The notes under the pieces were generated by a model. The model ran no database searches, had not been told where the DNA came from, and worked only from the letters and a program-made list of their open reading frames with translations. Below, in pieces: positions 10,029 through 11,631 of a DNA stretch of 11,631 nt. The DNA lies in the NCBI GenBank assembly GCA_020629995.1, contig JAHDCH010000069.1:1-11631 (forward strand), written 5' to 3'. The translations under genes were made by a program, and so were the position numbers. The DNA comes from Pseudaestuariivita sp. (GTDB taxonomy: Bacteria > Pseudomonadota > Alphaproteobacteria > Rhodobacterales > Rhodobacteraceae). Position 1 is the stretch's first letter. Each line of letters begins with the position of its first letter.

Positions 10029-10049
10029 CGGGAGGCAGCGCAAGACCCG

Positions 10050-11045
10050 TCAGGACGCCTTTTGCATCGGCAGATCAAGATGGAACGTATAGCGCCCGCG
10101 CCCCGCCTCCTTGGAGGCGTAGAGAGCGGCGTCGGCATCCCCGATCAACCGGTCCGCATCCGGCGCGGCGTAGTCGACGCTGCGCACCAGGCCGCCGCTG
10201 GCCGAAATGCGCGCGATCTGATCTTCGAACGGGATCGGCACCTCGATCCGCGCGATCAACCGTTGCGCCACGTCCGACAGGCGCTTGCGGTTCACGAGAC
10301 CGGGGAAGATGAGGATAAACTCATCACCGCCAACCCGCGCGACGATATCGTCGCCACGGGTCTCTTCCTGCATCACGCGGGCAACCTCTTGCAGAACATG
10401 ATCCCCCGCCGCGTGGCCCAGCGTGTCATTCACCTGTTTGAAAAAGTCCAGATCAAGGTGCATCAGCGTAAAGTCCTGCTGCGCGCCCAGGATATGGGCC
10501 AACATCTGGTCAAAGGCACGTCGGTTCTTCAGCCCGGTCAGCGCATCGGTATAAGCCTGTTCTTCGGCGCGCATCATGGCGTCCTGCAAACGCGCGTTCA
10601 GCGAGCGGGACGCATCCATCGCAGCCGACTTTGCCTCGACCAGGTAGAGCATTTCAATGGTCAGGTCGGTGGGGGCAAAATCGGCGCTGGTCAGACGGAA
10701 ATCGCGCACCGCATCCAGGATCGAAATGCCAAAGGACAGGTCCATCAGAGCGCCCTGCCCCAACGGATGCGGCGCCAGCGCGCCCTTCAAACCGGTGTGC
10801 GGCGCAGCCTGCAGCCGCAGGTGCAGCTTTTGCCCGCCGGTTTGCATCATCTGCGCAACTGACCGGATGGCGCGCGGGCGTTCGATCTGGAAGACCGAGG
10901 CAAAGGCCTGACCGACCAAAGGTGCATCACACAGCTTTTCCAAGGTCGGGCCTGCATGCAATATCCGCCCCTCGGCATCGAGGTGCAGATGCATGGGACA
11001 CAGCACATCAAGCGCGCGCGCCAGAGGCTTCAGCGACAGGTTCAT
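10050..11045 (-). CDS. HNOBA-GGDEF diguanylate cyclase
   Basis: Cytoplasmic signalling protein (331 residues) predicted to make cyclic di-GMP. The N-terminal half (about 10-130) resembles the PAS-like H-NOX-associated (HNOBA) domain of guanylate cyclases: LDVLCPMHLHLDAEGRIL, then FQIERPRAI and LMDLSFGISI. A probable coiled coil (about 130-165) links it to the GGDEF domain (165-325). The cyclase is intact: DLDFFK with metal ligand D198, N206-D207, and GGDEF at 239-243. An RxxD inhibitory site (R230-G-D-D233) stands exactly five residues before GGDEF, so product feedback is expected. No transmembrane segment is seen. Its ATG overlaps the stop of the H-NOX-like gene, which fits a sensor-effector pair. 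No EAL domain is attached. Confidence 0.93.
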   Translation of the reverse strand: MNLSLKPLARALDVLCPMHLHLDAEGRILHAGPTLEKLCDAPLVGQAFASVFQIERPRAIRSVAQMMQTGGQKLHLRLQAAPHTGLKGALAPHPLGQGALMDLSFGISILDAVRDFRLTSADFAPTDLTIEMLYLVEAKSAAMDASRSLNARLQDAMMRAEEQAYTDALTGLKNRRAFDQMLAHILGAQQDFTLMHLDLDFFKQVNDTLGHAAGDHVLQEVARVMQEETRGDDIVARVGGDEFILIFPGLVNRKRLSDVAQRLIARIEVPIPFEDQIARISASGGLVRSVDYAAPDADRLIGDADAALYASKEAGRGRYTFHLDLPMQKAS

Positions 11046-11626
11046 CGCGCCACGGCCAGATCGAACTGGCGCCCTTCTGCGTAGGATTGTTCCAGCAGCT
11101 GGACCGAGATCTTTTCGGCAGCGGCGCCGCGCCCGGCATGTTCCAGGAAGGCCAGCGCGCCGTAATCATCTGCCATGGCCCGGAGGATGCCGACAAAGAC
11201 ATGTCCGGCCCCGGCCAGCTGGCTGGTCACCGACAGGGTGTAATCGGTCGCCGAATGATCCGTCAGCTCGAGCGCGGGCAAATCCAGATCGGGCACGGCA
11301 AGCCGCGCACGATCCGGCAAATCGTCCAGCGAATACAGAAATTCCTGAAACGACACGCCCCCGAACCGCAAAAGGCGGCGCAGCGATTCCACGTTCGGAT
11401 GTGACACAAGGTAGGTCCCCAGATCCTCAAGGATGTCTTCGCGCGGTTTGCCCAGGACATCGGCCATGGCTTGCAGAACCTGATCGGTCACCGTGTCGTC
11501 ATAGGTCAGCATCGCCTCGAATTCGGCGATGCCTGTGCCGCTGGCCTGCAGCACCTTGTCCCATGCCGCGCCCCCGTAGGCATCGCGGCAAAAGCTTTGA
11601 ATCGCGGTGTTGACCAGTCCATGCAT
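11042..11626 (-). CDS. H-NOX (HNOB)-family sensor protein lacking the canonical heme ligand
   Basis: A 194-residue protein of the heme-NO-binding fold, recognised by its start (MHGLVNTAIQSFCRDAYG, then W22), RFGGVSFQEFL and the terminal GILRAMADDYG segment. H-NOX proteins bind gases through heme and control partner cyclases, here probably the overlapping HNOBA-GGDEF gene (ATGA). The heme-ligating His expected after LDxx appears to be P104 (in SLDDLPDRARL). The YxSxR motif that holds the heme propionates reads V133-T-S135-Q-L137, losing both Tyr and Arg. It may bind no heme, bind it differently, or sense another ligand. The start at MHGL is conserved in the family. Only five bases lie upstream in the window, so its promoter is not visible. 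Confidence 0.88.
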   Translation of the reverse strand: MHGLVNTAIQSFCRDAYGGAAWDKVLQASGTGIAEFEAMLTYDDTVTDQVLQAMADVLGKPREDILEDLGTYLVSHPNVESLRRLLRFGGVSFQEFLYSLDDLPDRARLAVPDLDLPALELTDHSATDYTLSVTSQLAGAGHVFVGILRAMADDYGALAFLEHAGRGAAAEKISVQLLEQSYAEGRQFDLAVAR

Positions 11627-11631
11627 ACGGT

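Overview
The window is GC-rich, gene-dense DNA. Its gene content suggests a Rhodobacterales (Roseobacter-type) alphaproteobacterium: a nirB-nirD-nasA operon, a TmpA/TmpB-like phosphonate pair, Tat-exported periplasmic proteins, and an H-NOX gene next to an HNOBA-GGDEF gene. This assignment rests on gene content and style, not on a database search. No tRNA, rRNA, CRISPR array, insertion sequence or prophage gene was seen. Coding is almost continuous, and no gene-free stretch exceeds about 130 bases.

Region 1 (1-4987, + strand) is an assimilatory nitrate/nitrite operon. It holds the 3' part of nirB (siroheme nitrite reductase large subunit; its start lies outside the window), nirD (Rieske-type small subunit) and nasA (cytoplasmic molybdopterin nitrate reductase with a C-terminal BFD-type [2Fe-2S] domain). 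The genes overlap by 4 and 1 bases. Together they would reduce nitrate to nitrite and then to ammonium in the cytoplasm. A GC-rich hairpin follows nasA at once and lies between two convergent operons.

Region 2 (5031-7454) holds two minus-strand genes: a Tat-signal metallo-beta-lactamase-fold hydrolase, followed by a small SnoaL/NTF2-like protein that also has a Tat-like signal. A LysR-type regulator is transcribed divergently from a 130-base intergenic region. The likely picture is a regulator and a two-gene periplasmic operon of unknown substrate.

Region 3 (7451-11626, all minus strand) reads in transcription order: H-NOX-like sensor, HNOBA-GGDEF diguanylate cyclase, hydroxypyruvate-isomerase-like TIM barrel, TmpA-like Fe(II)/2-oxoglutarate oxygenase, and TmpB/PhnZ-like HD-domain mixed-valence diiron oxygenase. 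TmpA and TmpB would convert 2-(trimethylamino)ethylphosphonate to glycine betaine and phosphate in two oxidative steps. The TmpB-like protein keeps the spacing of all the PhnZ metal ligands. The H-NOX-like protein appears to have lost both the heme-ligating histidine (Pro in its place) and the YxSxR motif, so it may sense something other than heme-bound NO. The TmpA-like protein lacks the zinc ligands of the related gamma-butyrobetaine hydroxylase N-terminal domain.

Most adjacent same-strand partners are joined by ATGA or TGATG overlaps, which suggests translational coupling. The LysR gene and the TmpB gene converge and share a CTAG that is the stop codon on both strands.
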